NCBI GenBank assembly: GCA_021650895.1
Contig: CP091278.1
Span: 1,765,659-1,829,658 of the forward strand
Length of the DNA stretch: 64,000 nt
Reading direction: 5' to 3'
DNA from: Candidatus Jettenia sp.
GTDB taxonomy: Bacteria > Planctomycetota > Brocadiia > Brocadiales > Brocadiaceae
In this document: positions 55,610 to 64,000 of the stretch, one piece after another
Position numbering within the stretch: position 1 is the first letter of the stretch
Layout: every line of letters begins with the position of its first letter
Position numbers and translations under genes: made by a program
The notes under the pieces: model-generated
The model's database searches: none
Seen by the model: the letters and a program-made list of their open reading frames with translations, nothing else
Told to the model about the DNA's origin: nothing

Positions 55610-55648
55610 AAAAAGCTTCCCATCCTGTTTGGAACGGGAAGCTTTTTT
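55610..55648. terminator. Bidirectional terminator
   Basis: AAAAAGCTTCCC (55610-55621), a loop, GGGAAGCTTTTTT (55636-55648). A-tract and T-tract on the two sides. It lies just beyond the stop of the parvulin gene on the minus strand. Confidence 0.85.
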
Positions 55649-55696
55649 CATGAAAATCCTGTATGAGAAAAGATATAAAGAGTATCTGTTTATCTG

Positions 55697-56755
55697 TTAG
55701 TTAGTCTTAATATCTATCTTAGCATTTTGTTTCAGTTGTGCTAACGTAACATTAAGGCTTTCCGACATCATATCCATTTTAACATCTTGCTTTATATCGT
55801 CGAAATTAATCTCTTCTCCCTTTTTTATTTCTGTCACCTTTATGATATGATACCCGAAATCTGTCTTTATGGGTTCACTTACCTGATCGACATTGAGCGC
55901 AAATGCCGCTGCAGCAAATGGCTCAACCATTTTTCCCTTTCTCTTAAAGAACCCTAAATCTCCACCTTCTTTTGCAGACGGGCAATCAGAATACTGCTCT
56001 GCAACTTTTGCAAAGTCTTTTCCTGCATCTACTTCTGCCTTTGCCTTGCTGATCTTTTCCTTTGCCTGTGCCAGTTCTTCCTCTGTTTTCATATTCCGTG
56101 TATCCACCAGGATGTGACTTGCCTTTACCTCGGTATCATCATAATTATGTTTGTTCTTCTCAAAATATGCCTTTATTTTCTGGTCATCAATATCCTTCCC
56201 AAAATACCTTTCCAAGGAAAGTGATATCTTTATATCCCTCTTTAAATCATCAATGCTACCTCCATGAGATGCAAGTATTTGCTCCAGCGTTTGACCCTGT
56301 AAACTTGGATTTGACTCAGCGTCCTTCCTTACTTTTTCCAATTCTGCATCTATATCTGCCTGACTTACTTCAATCTTTTTGTCCTTAATAAATTGCATAA
56401 TGAGTTTTTGGGTAACCAAACCATCGAGTATCTGTTTAGTCACTACGGGAATTTGCTCTTTATCTATTTTATCTGTGAACCTATTGAGTATTTTATTAAC
56501 CTCTCCCTGGGTAATTGCCTCGCCATTTACTGTTGCTGCAACCTTATTTGAGTCTTTATTTGCGTCTTTTTCTTTTTTGACAGGCGCAGCCTCTTTTTGT
56601 TTAGATGCAGAGGCTTCCTTTTTAGGTGATTCAGTAGTTTTTTTTGCTGATGCAGAAGGTTTTTTTGTATCTGTTTCGGCAGCGAAAACACTTAAATGAA
56701 TGCATAGTATTCCACTCATTACAATTCCCATCTGCCTAGTAAATCCCTTTATCAT
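55697..56755 (-). CDS. Exported parvulin-type peptidyl-prolyl isomerase (SurA/PrsA-like)
   Basis: 352 residues from the ATG at 56755 with TAGGAG upstream. The signal peptide ends near SVFAAE. Next is a lysine/alanine-rich low-complexity linker (about 30-75), then a SurA_N-like domain ([25 protein letters not shown]) and a PpiC domain: [38 protein letters not shown]-like strand and FGYHIIKV. The PpiC core is complete, so isomerase activity is likely. It should aid folding of exported or outer membrane proteins. Confidence 0.93.
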   Translation of the reverse strand: MIKGFTRQMGIVMSGILCIHLSVFAAETDTKKPSASAKKTTESPKKEASASKQKEAAPVKKEKDANKDSNKVAATVNGEAITQGEVNKILNRFTDKIDKEQIPVVTKQILDGLVTQKLIMQFIKDKKIEVSQADIDAELEKVRKDAESNPSLQGQTLEQILASHGGSIDDLKRDIKISLSLERYFGKDIDDQKIKAYFEKNKHNYDDTEVKASHILVDTRNMKTEEELAQAKEKISKAKAEVDAGKDFAKVAEQYSDCPSAKEGGDLGFFKRKGKMVEPFAAAAFALNVDQVSEPIKTDFGYHIIKVTEIKKGEEINFDDIKQDVKMDMMSESLNVTLAQLKQNAKIDIKTN

Positions 56756-57085
56756 TAAGTTTCTCCTATAAAAAAATTTAAAATAACAATCTCCAAATTC
56801 TAATACATTTTGGCTCATAAAGTCAAATTACTTCTTTTTTTCTTTAATATCTGGTATTTTAACAAAATCTATTTATGAAAGGAAAGGCGCTAAAACAGGA
56901 AGAAAGGCATATCGGGGCTAACGAAGGATAAAACAGCGAATGTTTAGCAATTTTTTAATGGTTTGGAAGATTTTTGCATCTATTGTAAGACATCAAAAGG
57001 CACATGGCAAGAACTGTAAGCTCACAAAAAATTCATAATCTCCTTTTGACCGCTATCTGCATAAAGGCAATAAAATATAAAATTT
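56756..57085. other. 330-bp gap, no gene seen
   Basis: AT-rich. It contains the parvulin ribosome binding site (TAGGAG) and no recognisable repeat, RNA or terminator beyond a weak run of A and T at the marC end. Confidence 0.5.
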
Positions 57086-57712
57086 TTAAGAAGATTTTTT
57101 TATATAAAGTATTACATCCATAACCCCCCGCCTAATCATCATCACCGCTATGGCTGCCAGTAACAAAGAGGCAACCTTTGCAAAGGCCTTTGAACCCCCT
57201 TCACGCATAAGTCGATATATAAAATCAGATTTCAAGAGTACAATCCACACAATAAAAAGATTTGCCAGGAGTGAAACCATTGTGGGAATGTAACCATACG
57301 TATCTATCGTAATAATAATTGAGGTCAAAACAGCTGGTCCTACAACAAGGGGAATACCTAAAGGGACTACCCCTATGGTTGAAGTTATAACCCTTTTTTC
57401 TTTCTCTCCAAAAAGCAAATCATTAATGGCAAAAACAAGCAATAAGAGTCCTCCAGCCATTTTAAAATCATATATTTCAACTCCCAATACAGAAAAAACA
57501 AACTTACCAATAGCTATAAAACTAACACTTACTGAAAGAGCAGTGATAATAGATTGATTAATAATTTTTGCCTTGAGCGGATTTTTTATACCATCCATCA
57601 GTGACATAAAAATAGGCAATACCCCTATGACATCGATTGCAACAAAAATTGGTATAAAAGCAAGGAAATAGTTATATACATGCTCCATGTTAAAGTTTTG
57701 TAGAATTTCCAT
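57086..57712 (-). CDS. MarC family integral membrane protein
   Basis: 208 residues, six hydrophobic helices. Family motifs: FLAFIPIFVAIDVIGVLPIF near the start, the GGLLLLVFAINDLLFG segment, and VPLGIPLVVGPAVLTSIII. MarC/YhgN proteins have no settled function; an early link to multiple antibiotic resistance was not upheld. The start could be the ATG eight codons later. It sits 27 bp downstream of the sigma-54 regulator gene and probably ends its transcript. Confidence 0.92.
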   Translation of the reverse strand: MEILQNFNMEHVYNYFLAFIPIFVAIDVIGVLPIFMSLMDGIKNPLKAKIINQSIITALSVSVSFIAIGKFVFSVLGVEIYDFKMAGGLLLLVFAINDLLFGEKEKRVITSTIGVVPLGIPLVVGPAVLTSIIITIDTYGYIPTMVSLLANLFIVWIVLLKSDFIYRLMREGGSKAFAKVASLLLAAIAVMMIRRGVMDVILYIKKSS

Positions 57713-57739
57713 AAGTTTGGATTATTGGATTATATGAGA

Positions 57740-59098
57740 TCACAACAATTCAGTAATTTTATGCTTTTTTATTTTATTATAAAGACTGGCACGTGAGATT
57801 TGGAGTATTTTAGCAGCTTGTTCCTTATCTGCCTCCACCAATTCCATAGTGTTAACAATTATTTGGCGCTCAACCTGATCCATTAATATCTGAAGGGACT
57901 TTCCGAACAAGTCCTGTTGAAAACTTGTCTTTTCCTGATACAAAGGGATGTCTACAGGCTCAATCATCTTTCCTTTACAAAGAATTACCGCACGTTCGAT
58001 AACGTTTTCCAGCTCTCGTATATTTCCTGGCCAGGCATATGACATGAGTTTACCTAGTGCTTCACGCGAAATCCCTTCTACTGTTTTCCTATTCTTTGTA
58101 TTATGGATAGAAAGAAAATGTGAAACAAGCATGGGAATATCGTCCATACGCTCTCTTAAAGAAGGAAGAAAAATACGAATGACGTTCAACCTATAGAAGA
58201 GATCCCTGCGAAATAAACCTTTTTCAACACGATCCTCAAGATCTGCATTGGTTGCGGCAACAATGCGTACATCCACTTTTATCGGCTGGTCGCTTCCTAC
58301 CGCCTCAAATTCACTATCCTGCAAAACACGAAGTAATTTTGCTTGAACCGTCATAGGAATATTGCCGATTTCATCTAAAAATATGGTACCTCGATCTGCT
58401 GTTCTAAAACGACCAATTCTGTCTTTTGTTGCTCCGGTAAATGACCCTTTCTCGTGGCCAAAGAGTTCACTCTCCAATAACGTCTCTGACAAGGCAGCGC
58501 AATCTACCTTTACAAAAGGATGATTCTTACGAGTACTATTGTAATGAATAGCCCTTGCTACCAGTTCCTTACCTGTTCCTGTCTCTCCCTGAATCAGGAT
58601 ATTAGCTTCCGTATTAGATACGTTTGATATAATTTCATAGATCTTTCTCATCTTTACACTTTCACCAACAATGTTACCAAAGGTATATTTTTCACCAAGT
58701 TCTGAGCGTAACCGGTCCACTTCCCCTTCCAGTCGCTGCATTTGTAATATCTTTTCAATAATAATAATGAGCTCATCGCGCTTGAACGGTTTCGTAATAT
58801 AATCCGAAGCACCGAGTTTCATAGCTTCTACGGCATTGGTAACAGTGCCATAACTGGTCATGACAACTACATCAATATGTGGATTTTGCTGTTTAACCTT
58901 CTTTAAGACTTCTATACCGTCCATTTCTGGCATAACTAAATCAGTAAGGACAATGGTATATATTCCATCCATAGATATCTTTTCAATGGCTTCTTTACTG
59001 CTTGCAACAACGTCCGATACATATCCCCTACTCTTGAGGAGTTCCTTACACATCTCCCCCATTGCTATATCATCATCTACAATTAATATCTTCTTCAA
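57740..59098 (-). CDS. NtrC-family sigma-54-dependent response regulator
   Basis: 452 residues starting at TTG (no ATG near; GAGGTAAGGG lies upstream). Receiver with DDD and phosphoacceptor D53 (TDLVMPEMDG), then AAA+ with GETGTGKE, the sigma-54 loop GSFTGA (Ser for Ala, a common variant), and FLDEIGNIP. The Fis-type helix-turn-helix is EQAAKILQISRASLYNKIKKH. It follows its probable kinase by 28 bp in the same transcript. Confidence 0.94.
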   Translation of the reverse strand: MKKILIVDDDIAMGEMCKELLKSRGYVSDVVASSKEAIEKISMDGIYTIVLTDLVMPEMDGIEVLKKVKQQNPHIDVVVMTSYGTVTNAVEAMKLGASDYITKPFKRDELIIIIEKILQMQRLEGEVDRLRSELGEKYTFGNIVGESVKMRKIYEIISNVSNTEANILIQGETGTGKELVARAIHYNSTRKNHPFVKVDCAALSETLLESELFGHEKGSFTGATKDRIGRFRTADRGTIFLDEIGNIPMTVQAKLLRVLQDSEFEAVGSDQPIKVDVRIVAATNADLEDRVEKGLFRRDLFYRLNVIRIFLPSLRERMDDIPMLVSHFLSIHNTKNRKTVEGISREALGKLMSYAWPGNIRELENVIERAVILCKGKMIEPVDIPLYQEKTSFQQDLFGKSLQILMDQVERQIIVNTMELVEADKEQAAKILQISRASLYNKIKKHKITELL

Positions 59099-59126
59099 AA
59101 CTTTTATCCCTTACCTCAATTACTCC

Positions 59127-60263
59127 TCATATTGGCAGTGATATAATAAATCTCGTACCGGTGCCTGTCTTACTCTCTAACACTATTTTACCATTATGGG
59201 CTAAGATTATATTATTGCAAATCGATAATCCTAATCCCGTCCCTTTACCAGGTTCTTTCGTGGTAAAAAAAGGGGTGAAGATATGTTTTTGGTCTTCATC
59301 AGATATACCGAATCCGTTATCCTCAAAGATAATATCAACAGATTTTGGTTCTGTATTTATCCTGGTTTCGATACATATATCTCCGCCTTTCGGTAAGGCA
59401 TCTACTGCGTTATTGATAAGATTTAAAATTACCTGCTGAATTTGATTTCCATCCACGAATAACAGAGGCACCTTATAATTAAAAATTTTATGTAATTTTA
59501 TTTTACGGATTATCAAACGATGTTCAATAAGCGATAAGGTATTGTTAATCAAATGATGAATATTACACAATTTTCTTTCACAATTAGATTTTCTTGAAAA
59601 ATCCAGCAGATTTCTGATAGTCTTTTGACATTTTATTATCTGTTCGGAAATGGTCTTAATCCGCCCTAATAACTTTTCATCATGGGTATCCTCTGTCAAT
59701 AATTCGCAGTAACCGGAAATCGTTGCAAGAGGTGTATCTAGTTCATGAGCAAGACTTGATGCAATGAGACCAATAGAAGCCATTTTTTCCGTTTGCAGGA
59801 GTTGACTTTGCAAAGATTCAAGCTCTTCATAGGCATGCCGAAGTTCACGTATTCGTTTGCCCAGCTCCAGTCGTTGTTGTTCCCGCTCTTCTTCGAATAA
59901 TTTTCTTTCGGTAATATCCCTAAAAATTTCTACGGCATACTCCACATTTCCTTCTTTGTCTGCAATAGGGAATACAAAATGCTCCATACAATACTTCTTA
60001 CCATCAAATCCTGTTTCCCATTTAATTACCTGTTGAGACTTACCAGTTTCAAAGACCTTTCCAGTTGCGCAGCTTTCACAAGGGGCACTTTTTTCCCATA
60101 GTTGTGTATAACATTTGTTTCCCAACATTGACTGCCGTTTCTTCCCACCCATCTTACTTGCAGCTTCATTTACGAATATGATTTGAAAATCTTTATTTAT
60201 AATATTAATACAGTCATGAATGCCATCAAGGGCTGTTTGTAAAAATTTCTCAGATACCTCCAC
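59127..60263 (-). CDS. Cytoplasmic PAS histidine kinase
   Basis: 378 residues from GTG with GAGGAG upstream. One PAS domain (about 8-120) contains CYTQLWEKSAPCESC, a three-cysteine cluster like that in the KaiB-linked kinase. Then a coiled coil and transmitter with H173 in SLAHELDTPLATISG, an N-box (QVILNLINNAVDALP), EDNGFGI and PGKGTGLGLSI. No membrane helix. The cysteines may make it a redox or metal sensor. Partner: the NtrC-type regulator just downstream. Confidence 0.92.
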   Translation of the reverse strand: MEVSEKFLQTALDGIHDCINIINKDFQIIFVNEAASKMGGKKRQSMLGNKCYTQLWEKSAPCESCATGKVFETGKSQQVIKWETGFDGKKYCMEHFVFPIADKEGNVEYAVEIFRDITERKLFEEEREQQRLELGKRIRELRHAYEELESLQSQLLQTEKMASIGLIASSLAHELDTPLATISGYCELLTEDTHDEKLLGRIKTISEQIIKCQKTIRNLLDFSRKSNCERKLCNIHHLINNTLSLIEHRLIIRKIKLHKIFNYKVPLLFVDGNQIQQVILNLINNAVDALPKGGDICIETRINTEPKSVDIIFEDNGFGISDEDQKHIFTPFFTTKEPGKGTGLGLSICNNIILAHNGKIVLESKTGTGTRFIISLPI

Positions 60264-60621
60264 CGTTTCTCCTCACATGAAAAGAACTATTTTAGGATTA
60301 TCTCCCAATCCGCTGAGGAAATAAACAGAACAATAATACGATAAGAGTCCATGAAAAAAATACTATATCAGAAACCTTAGTAACAGCGCAATTATATATT
60401 TTCTCTCTTGTATTAATCCTTGATAAAAATTTCTCAATGAGATAAAATGCTGCATTATTTATTCTTGCATTTCGTTGTATAGGTCTTTTTTACATCTTTT
60501 GAATAACGGAATTATCATACAAAAAATATTTTTTATAGGTAACTATATTCCAAATCCAAGTCAAATTTTTGAATCAAAATATGTATAACTTTTTGATGTA
60601 AAGTATAGTAGGCAAAAAATT
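60264..60621. other. 358-bp divergent intergenic region
   Basis: AT-rich region between two divergent two-component loci. Promoter-like TTGAAT and TATAAC/TATAGT sequences occur near 60569-60608 before the plus-strand kinase, but no single pair is convincing. No repeat or RNA seen. Confidence 0.4.
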
Positions 60622-62142
60622 ATGATAAAAAATAGCCTGTGGAGACGAATTATCTTCGGTTACGTAATAATTACGCTGTTTATGTTATCAACAAGTTTTT
60701 ATTTAATCTTTCGCCTGAATTTTCTGAAGAAAGTTACTGACTCAGTTATGAAATCCGATATCCCTTCCATAGAAAATGGAGAAAAGCTGGTAGATAGCCT
60801 TCTCGAACAGGTCAGAAATGAGAAAAAATACCTGATTACAAATGACCAGGCTTTTTTAAACCTCTTTGATAAGAAAAAAATAGATTTCTTTGATCGGCTT
60901 CAATCTCTGGAAGAATATACAACCGGAGAAGAAAAAGTATTAATACATAAGATAAAAGAATTTTATAATAAATACATTGCAATTGTTTCTAAGGAATTTA
61001 TTCTCGTAGGTAAAGACAATATTATTCCACCTGATACTCGCTATGAAGAAGAAAAGAAAAATACCCTTGAACAGATTACTAAATCTATCAATACAATAAT
61101 CCTGTCTCAACAGACTGCATTAATTAAAAAAATTGAATTATTACAAATAATCGTGCACAAATCTACCAAAGTAGCCCTTTCTTTAATCTTATCTGCAATC
61201 TTATTCGGAACGATATTCTCCTATTTCTTTACCCGCAGTATATGTTTACCCATAAAAACATTGCAGGAAGCAACAGAACGCATTTCTCAGGGAGATTTAG
61301 ATTATCGGATCGCAGTTTCATCCACAGATGAGATTGGTACTTTGGGGACTGCATTCAACCAGATGTGTAACAGACTGAAAGAACTTGATCTCCTGAAATC
61401 GGAGTTTATTTCCAGTATCTCACATAACCTGAAAACTCCTTTAACTGCTATCCGAGAAGCTAATGAGCTTATGCTCGATAAAATTGCCGGCCAAGTTTCT
61501 GAACCACAAATTAAACTTCTTAATATTATAAAGGAGAGCACACACCGGCTTACATTGATGATTAATGACATCCTGGATATTTCCCGGGTAGAAGCAGGGT
61601 TGATGAGATATAATTTTCAATACTCAAATATCCATGATATCATTCGTAAAAGCATTGGCGAACTACGCTTTCTTGCAGAACGTAAAAACATTTCCTTTCA
61701 GCATATAAATGGAACTTCTATTCCTGAAATTTCATTAGATCATGATAAAATTGCTCAGGTAATAGATAATATCTTTAGCAACGCCATTAAATTTACTCCA
61801 TCAGGGGGTACTGTCACAATAAAAGTAAAAGAGGTAAATGCCCGTAGTTTTTCCTCTAGTCGTGGAGAAAAAAACCAGATGAATAATGTGCATTCTTTTA
61901 TTCAAGTCAGCATATCAGATACCGGGATTGGAATACCGGTAGAATATCACAAAAAAATCTTCGATAAATTTCAACAAGTGGATAATAAAGGAAAAGGTTG
62001 TATTAAGGGAACCGGGTTAGGACTCTTTATTGCAAAACAGATCGTATTTGATCACGGAGGTGAAATTTGGGTAGAAAACAATGGAGAACAAAATGGCACT
62101 ACGTTTCATTTCACACTGCCACTAAAATACAACTACGCTTAA
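60622..62142 (+). CDS. GlrK/QseE-like membrane sensor histidine kinase with HAMP
   Basis: 506 residues. TM1 at about 10-30, a four-helix-type periplasmic domain (IPSIENGEKLVDSLLEQVRN, as in GlrK relatives), TM2 at about 186-208, HAMP, then a transmitter with H268 in SSISHNLKTPLTAIREANEL. The residue after the phosphoacceptor is Asn, where the family usually has Glu or Asp. N-box, DTGIGIP and CIKGTGLGLFI are present. Downstream come a coiled-coil lipoprotein and a sigma-54 activator, matching the GlrK-QseG-GlrR gene order of enterobacteria. Confidence 0.92.
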   Translation: MIKNSLWRRIIFGYVIITLFMLSTSFYLIFRLNFLKKVTDSVMKSDIPSIENGEKLVDSLLEQVRNEKKYLITNDQAFLNLFDKKKIDFFDRLQSLEEYTTGEEKVLIHKIKEFYNKYIAIVSKEFILVGKDNIIPPDTRYEEEKKNTLEQITKSINTIILSQQTALIKKIELLQIIVHKSTKVALSLILSAILFGTIFSYFFTRSICLPIKTLQEATERISQGDLDYRIAVSSTDEIGTLGTAFNQMCNRLKELDLLKSEFISSISHNLKTPLTAIREANELMLDKIAGQVSEPQIKLLNIIKESTHRLTLMINDILDISRVEAGLMRYNFQYSNIHDIIRKSIGELRFLAERKNISFQHINGTSIPEISLDHDKIAQVIDNIFSNAIKFTPSGGTVTIKVKEVNARSFSSSRGEKNQMNNVHSFIQVSISDTGIGIPVEYHKKIFDKFQQVDNKGKGCIKGTGLGLFIAKQIVFDHGGEIWVENNGEQNGTTFHFTLPLKYNYA

Positions 62143-62187
62143 ACAGTTAAGATAATTTAATAGAAAACTCATTGGAGAATAAACCCT

Positions 62188-62841
62188 ATGAATATAGTAA
62201 GAACGAAAAAATATTATTTTTTCTTACTCTTGTTTTTTCCAGTTCTTATGAACACCGGATGCGCCAGCCTGTCAGCTAAAAGAGAATTAAGCAAAAAAAA
62301 TGAAGAAATTAAAGCAATCCAAACAGATCTTCAGGTTAAAGAAAAAACTATTAACGATCTTCTCAATCGTCTTTCCTGGAAAGATCAAGAGATTGGAAAA
62401 CTTACCGATGAACTCCGTACGGCCTCAATGACAATTAAAACACTCCAGGATGATATTGAAAAGCTCAAAAAGGTAGACCTCTTAGACCGTCTTTCTTCGA
62501 AAGATCAGGAAATTGGGAAACTTACCGATACACTGAAAACATCAGATCATTTGATTAAAACACTCAGAGATGAGATTGAAAAGTTCAAAAAAACAGATCT
62601 GTTAGAGCGTCTTTCCGTGAAAGATCAGGAGATTGGAAAACTTTCTGATGAACTCTACAGCGCTGATTCTAAAATTGAACTCCTCAAAAAAGATATTGAA
62701 AAACTCAGGGAAGTAGACGTGCAAATGGAAGAGAAAAAGAATCAAGTCGATACGAGTATTAAAGACACAATACCAGTAAATCCGTTAGAAGTAAAACAGG
62801 GAAACGGTACCATAACTGAAAAAAAACAGGAGGCAGAATAG
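62188..62841 (+). CDS. Coiled-coil lipoprotein with three 40-residue repeats (QseG position)
   Basis: 217 residues. The signal KKYYFFLLLFFPVLMNTGC gives a lipobox at C25. Residues 58-97, 98-137 and 138-177 are near-identical 40-residue units, each with RLS.KDQEIGKL and heptad spacing, so a long parallel coiled coil is likely, about 120 residues. The tail is hydrophilic. Its place between kinase and regulator is that of QseG, the outer membrane lipoprotein that interacts with the kinase QseE; the sequence itself is not clearly QseG. It may report envelope state to the kinase. Confidence 0.85.
   Translation: MNIVRTKKYYFFLLLFFPVLMNTGCASLSAKRELSKKNEEIKAIQTDLQVKEKTINDLLNRLSWKDQEIGKLTDELRTASMTIKTLQDDIEKLKKVDLLDRLSSKDQEIGKLTDTLKTSDHLIKTLRDEIEKFKKTDLLERLSVKDQEIGKLSDELYSADSKIELLKKDIEKLREVDVQMEEKKNQVDTSIKDTIPVNPLEVKQGNGTITEKKQEAE
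62359..62718 (+). repeat. Three 120-bp tandem repeats in the lipoprotein gene
   Basis: Each unit encodes 40 residues beginning LL.RLS.KDQEIGKL and ending with DIEKLK.VD or a close variant. Internal duplication of coiled-coil length; unit-number variation among strains is likely. Confidence 0.85.
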
Positions 62842-62859
62842 TTTCTACAAAATAACATT

Positions 62860-64000
62860 ATGCTAAATGAGAAAATATTAGTTATTGATGACGACACAAA
62901 TATTCTGGAAGTTATCCAGATGCGTTTAAGAGCGTTGGGTTATCATGTTACAACGGCAAAGGATAGCAAAGAAGCCAAAAAAGCATTATCTACTACTGCT
63001 TTTAACCTCGTTATCCTTGATTTGCGATTAGCTGAAGAAAACGGCATCCAACTGATGGAAGAGATCATGGGTTGCAATCCAATACTTCCCATTATTATCC
63101 TGACGGCACATGGAAGCATTGAAAGCGCAGTTGAAGCCATGAGCAAAGGAGCGTATAGCTATATAACAAAACCTTTTAATAATGAAGAACTCTCCATCCT
63201 TATCAAGAATGCCCTTGAAAAGCAAAGGCTTACCCGGGAAATCGAACAGCTCAGAAGTAAGCTCAATGAACAACACAACTTCAAGAACATTATCACCCAG
63301 AATAAAAAAATGCAGGAAATCTTTGAACGGGTCATAAAAATATCACAAACTGATTGTACTGTTTCCATTTATGGAGAGAGTGGCACAGGTAAGGAGATGA
63401 TTGCAAGGGCTATCCACCACAACAGTAATCGATCGAAGGGTCCTTTTGTCGCAACGAACTGCGGTGCCATACCAGAAGGCTTATTGGAAAATGAACTCTT
63501 TGGGCACATACGCGGCGCATATACAGACGCCCATGAATCAAAGGATGGTCTTTTCACACGGGCTGAAGGAGGAACTGTTTTTTTAGATGAAATTAGCAAT
63601 ACTTCGGCAACATTACAAATCAAGCTTTTAAGGGTATTGCAGGAAAGGGAAATTAAACCTGTTGGCGGCTCAAAAAATATCAAGGTCAATGTAAGGGTTG
63701 TTGCCGCCTCAAATACAGATCTGCAAAAAGCCGTACAGGAAGGAATATTTCGTGAAGATTTATTCTATCGTATACATGTTGTGCCTATTTATCTTCCCCC
63801 TTTAAGAGAAAGGAAGGATGATATCCCTTTATTGGCGAATTATTTTATGACAGAATTTTGCAAAGCACTGAAGAAAGATACTCTTGAATTTACACCGGCT
63901 ACACTCCAAAGGATGGCCCTCTATGATTGGCCTGGCAATATACGTGAATTAAAAAACAAAGTCGAACATGCCACTATCATGAGTAATAAAAATATCATAA
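62860..64000 (+). CDS. GlrR-like sigma-54-dependent response regulator (cut by the right edge)
   Basis: The ATG is at 62860; the frame is open to the window end (380 codons). Receiver with IDDD and D54 (VILDLRLAEENG), then AAA+ with GESGTGKE, Walker B TVFLDEISN and the arginine-finger region. The sigma-54 contact loop is GAYTDA instead of GAFTGA; the T is kept but a Gly is Asp. The helix-turn-helix lies beyond the window. It is 18 bp after the lipoprotein gene and completes the kinase-lipoprotein-regulator triad. Confidence 0.92.
   Translation, partial: MLNEKILVIDDDTNILEVIQMRLRALGYHVTTAKDSKEAKKALSTTAFNLVILDLRLAEENGIQLMEEIMGCNPILPIIILTAHGSIESAVEAMSKGAYSYITKPFNNEELSILIKNALEKQRLTREIEQLRSKLNEQHNFKNIITQNKKMQEIFERVIKISQTDCTVSIYGESGTGKEMIARAIHHNSNRSKGPFVATNCGAIPEGLLENELFGHIRGAYTDAHESKDGLFTRAEGGTVFLDEISNTSATLQIKLLRVLQEREIKPVGGSKNIKVNVRVVAASNTDLQKAVQEGIFREDLFYRIHVVPIYLPPLRERKDDIPLLANYFMTEFCKALKKDTLEFTPATLQRMALYDWPGNIRELKNKVEHATIMSNKNII

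Overview
The window looks like chromosomal DNA of an anaerobic ammonium-oxidising planctomycete (a Brocadiales-type bacterium; genus not resolvable from sequence alone). The grounds are AT-rich DNA, several heavily haem-loaded c-type cytochrome genes beside a cytochrome b6/subunit IV pair, formate-tetrahydrofolate ligase, Gram-negative envelope genes (KdtA, a LABN-domain protein, beta-barrel porins, lipoproteins), three NtrC-type sigma-54 activators and many short interspersed palindromes. This assignment is inference; no rRNA or other phylogenetic marker was compared.

Layout. 1-3.5 kb: minus-strand genes (a DUF4175-like membrane protein cut by the window edge, CutA, and a three-gene unit with a ten-repeat TPR lipoprotein). 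4.3-7.2 kb: a KaiB-domain gene carrying 21 GGAA units in its 3' end, followed by a four-PAS histidine kinase. 7.4-8.0 kb: a non-autonomous mobile element with terminal inverted repeats and 12-bp direct repeats. 8.4-13.1 kb: an exported protein, an OprO/P-like porin and a PAS/GAF/GGDEF protein. 14.4-17.5 kb: a sensor kinase and NtrC-type regulator. 17.7-20.3 kb: GT2, LABN and GT-C genes resembling a lipid-linked sugar transfer system. 20.7-26.0 kb: NAD-dependent thioester-reductase-like protein, SCP2 protein, RND/MMPL transporter and a frameshifted acyl-adenylate ligase. 26.1-26.8 kb: second copy of the mobile element. 26.9-30.6 kb: U32 peptidase-family protein and class III aminotransferase.

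30.6-35.1 kb: the most striking locus. Cytochrome b6 and subunit IV are followed by cytochromes with 5, 11 and 6 c-type haem motifs and no Rieske gene. The b6 protein keeps the haem b histidines and the haem c_i cysteine but is about 30 residues short between helices C and D, and subunit IV lacks the catalytic Glu of PEWY. This looks like a complex that has lost the quinol-oxidising Qo site. 35.9 kb: one tRNA with anticodon CAT.

36.2-44.1 kb: a porin, then fhs, secA and kdtA. 44.1-49.9 kb: a methyl-cycle/methionine block with metK, ahcY, a DUF1015 gene, a consensus promoter, a SAM-I riboswitch with terminator/antiterminator, a threonine-synthase-like gene and a ThiS/MoaD-like sulfur carrier. 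The riboswitch suggests that the threonine-synthase-like enzyme makes homocysteine rather than threonine. 50.2-53.4 kb: thyX, cobO and a KhtT/KhtU-type K+/H+ antiporter. 53.4-57.7 kb: a radical SAM protein coupled to an exported protein, a small hypothetical, a parvulin isomerase and a MarC protein. 57.7-64.0 kb: a PAS kinase/NtrC regulator pair, and a divergent triad of HAMP kinase, coiled-coil lipoprotein and sigma-54 activator laid out like GlrK-QseG-GlrR.

Repeats: six copies of a double-hairpin palindrome, GGGCGAAC hairpins, CCCCCTTTAGAAAAGGGGG hairpins (one inside a cytochrome gene), and 69-bp inverted arms nested in the mobile elements. Two probable one-base frameshifts at homopolymers (kaiB, ligase) may be sequencing errors or real.
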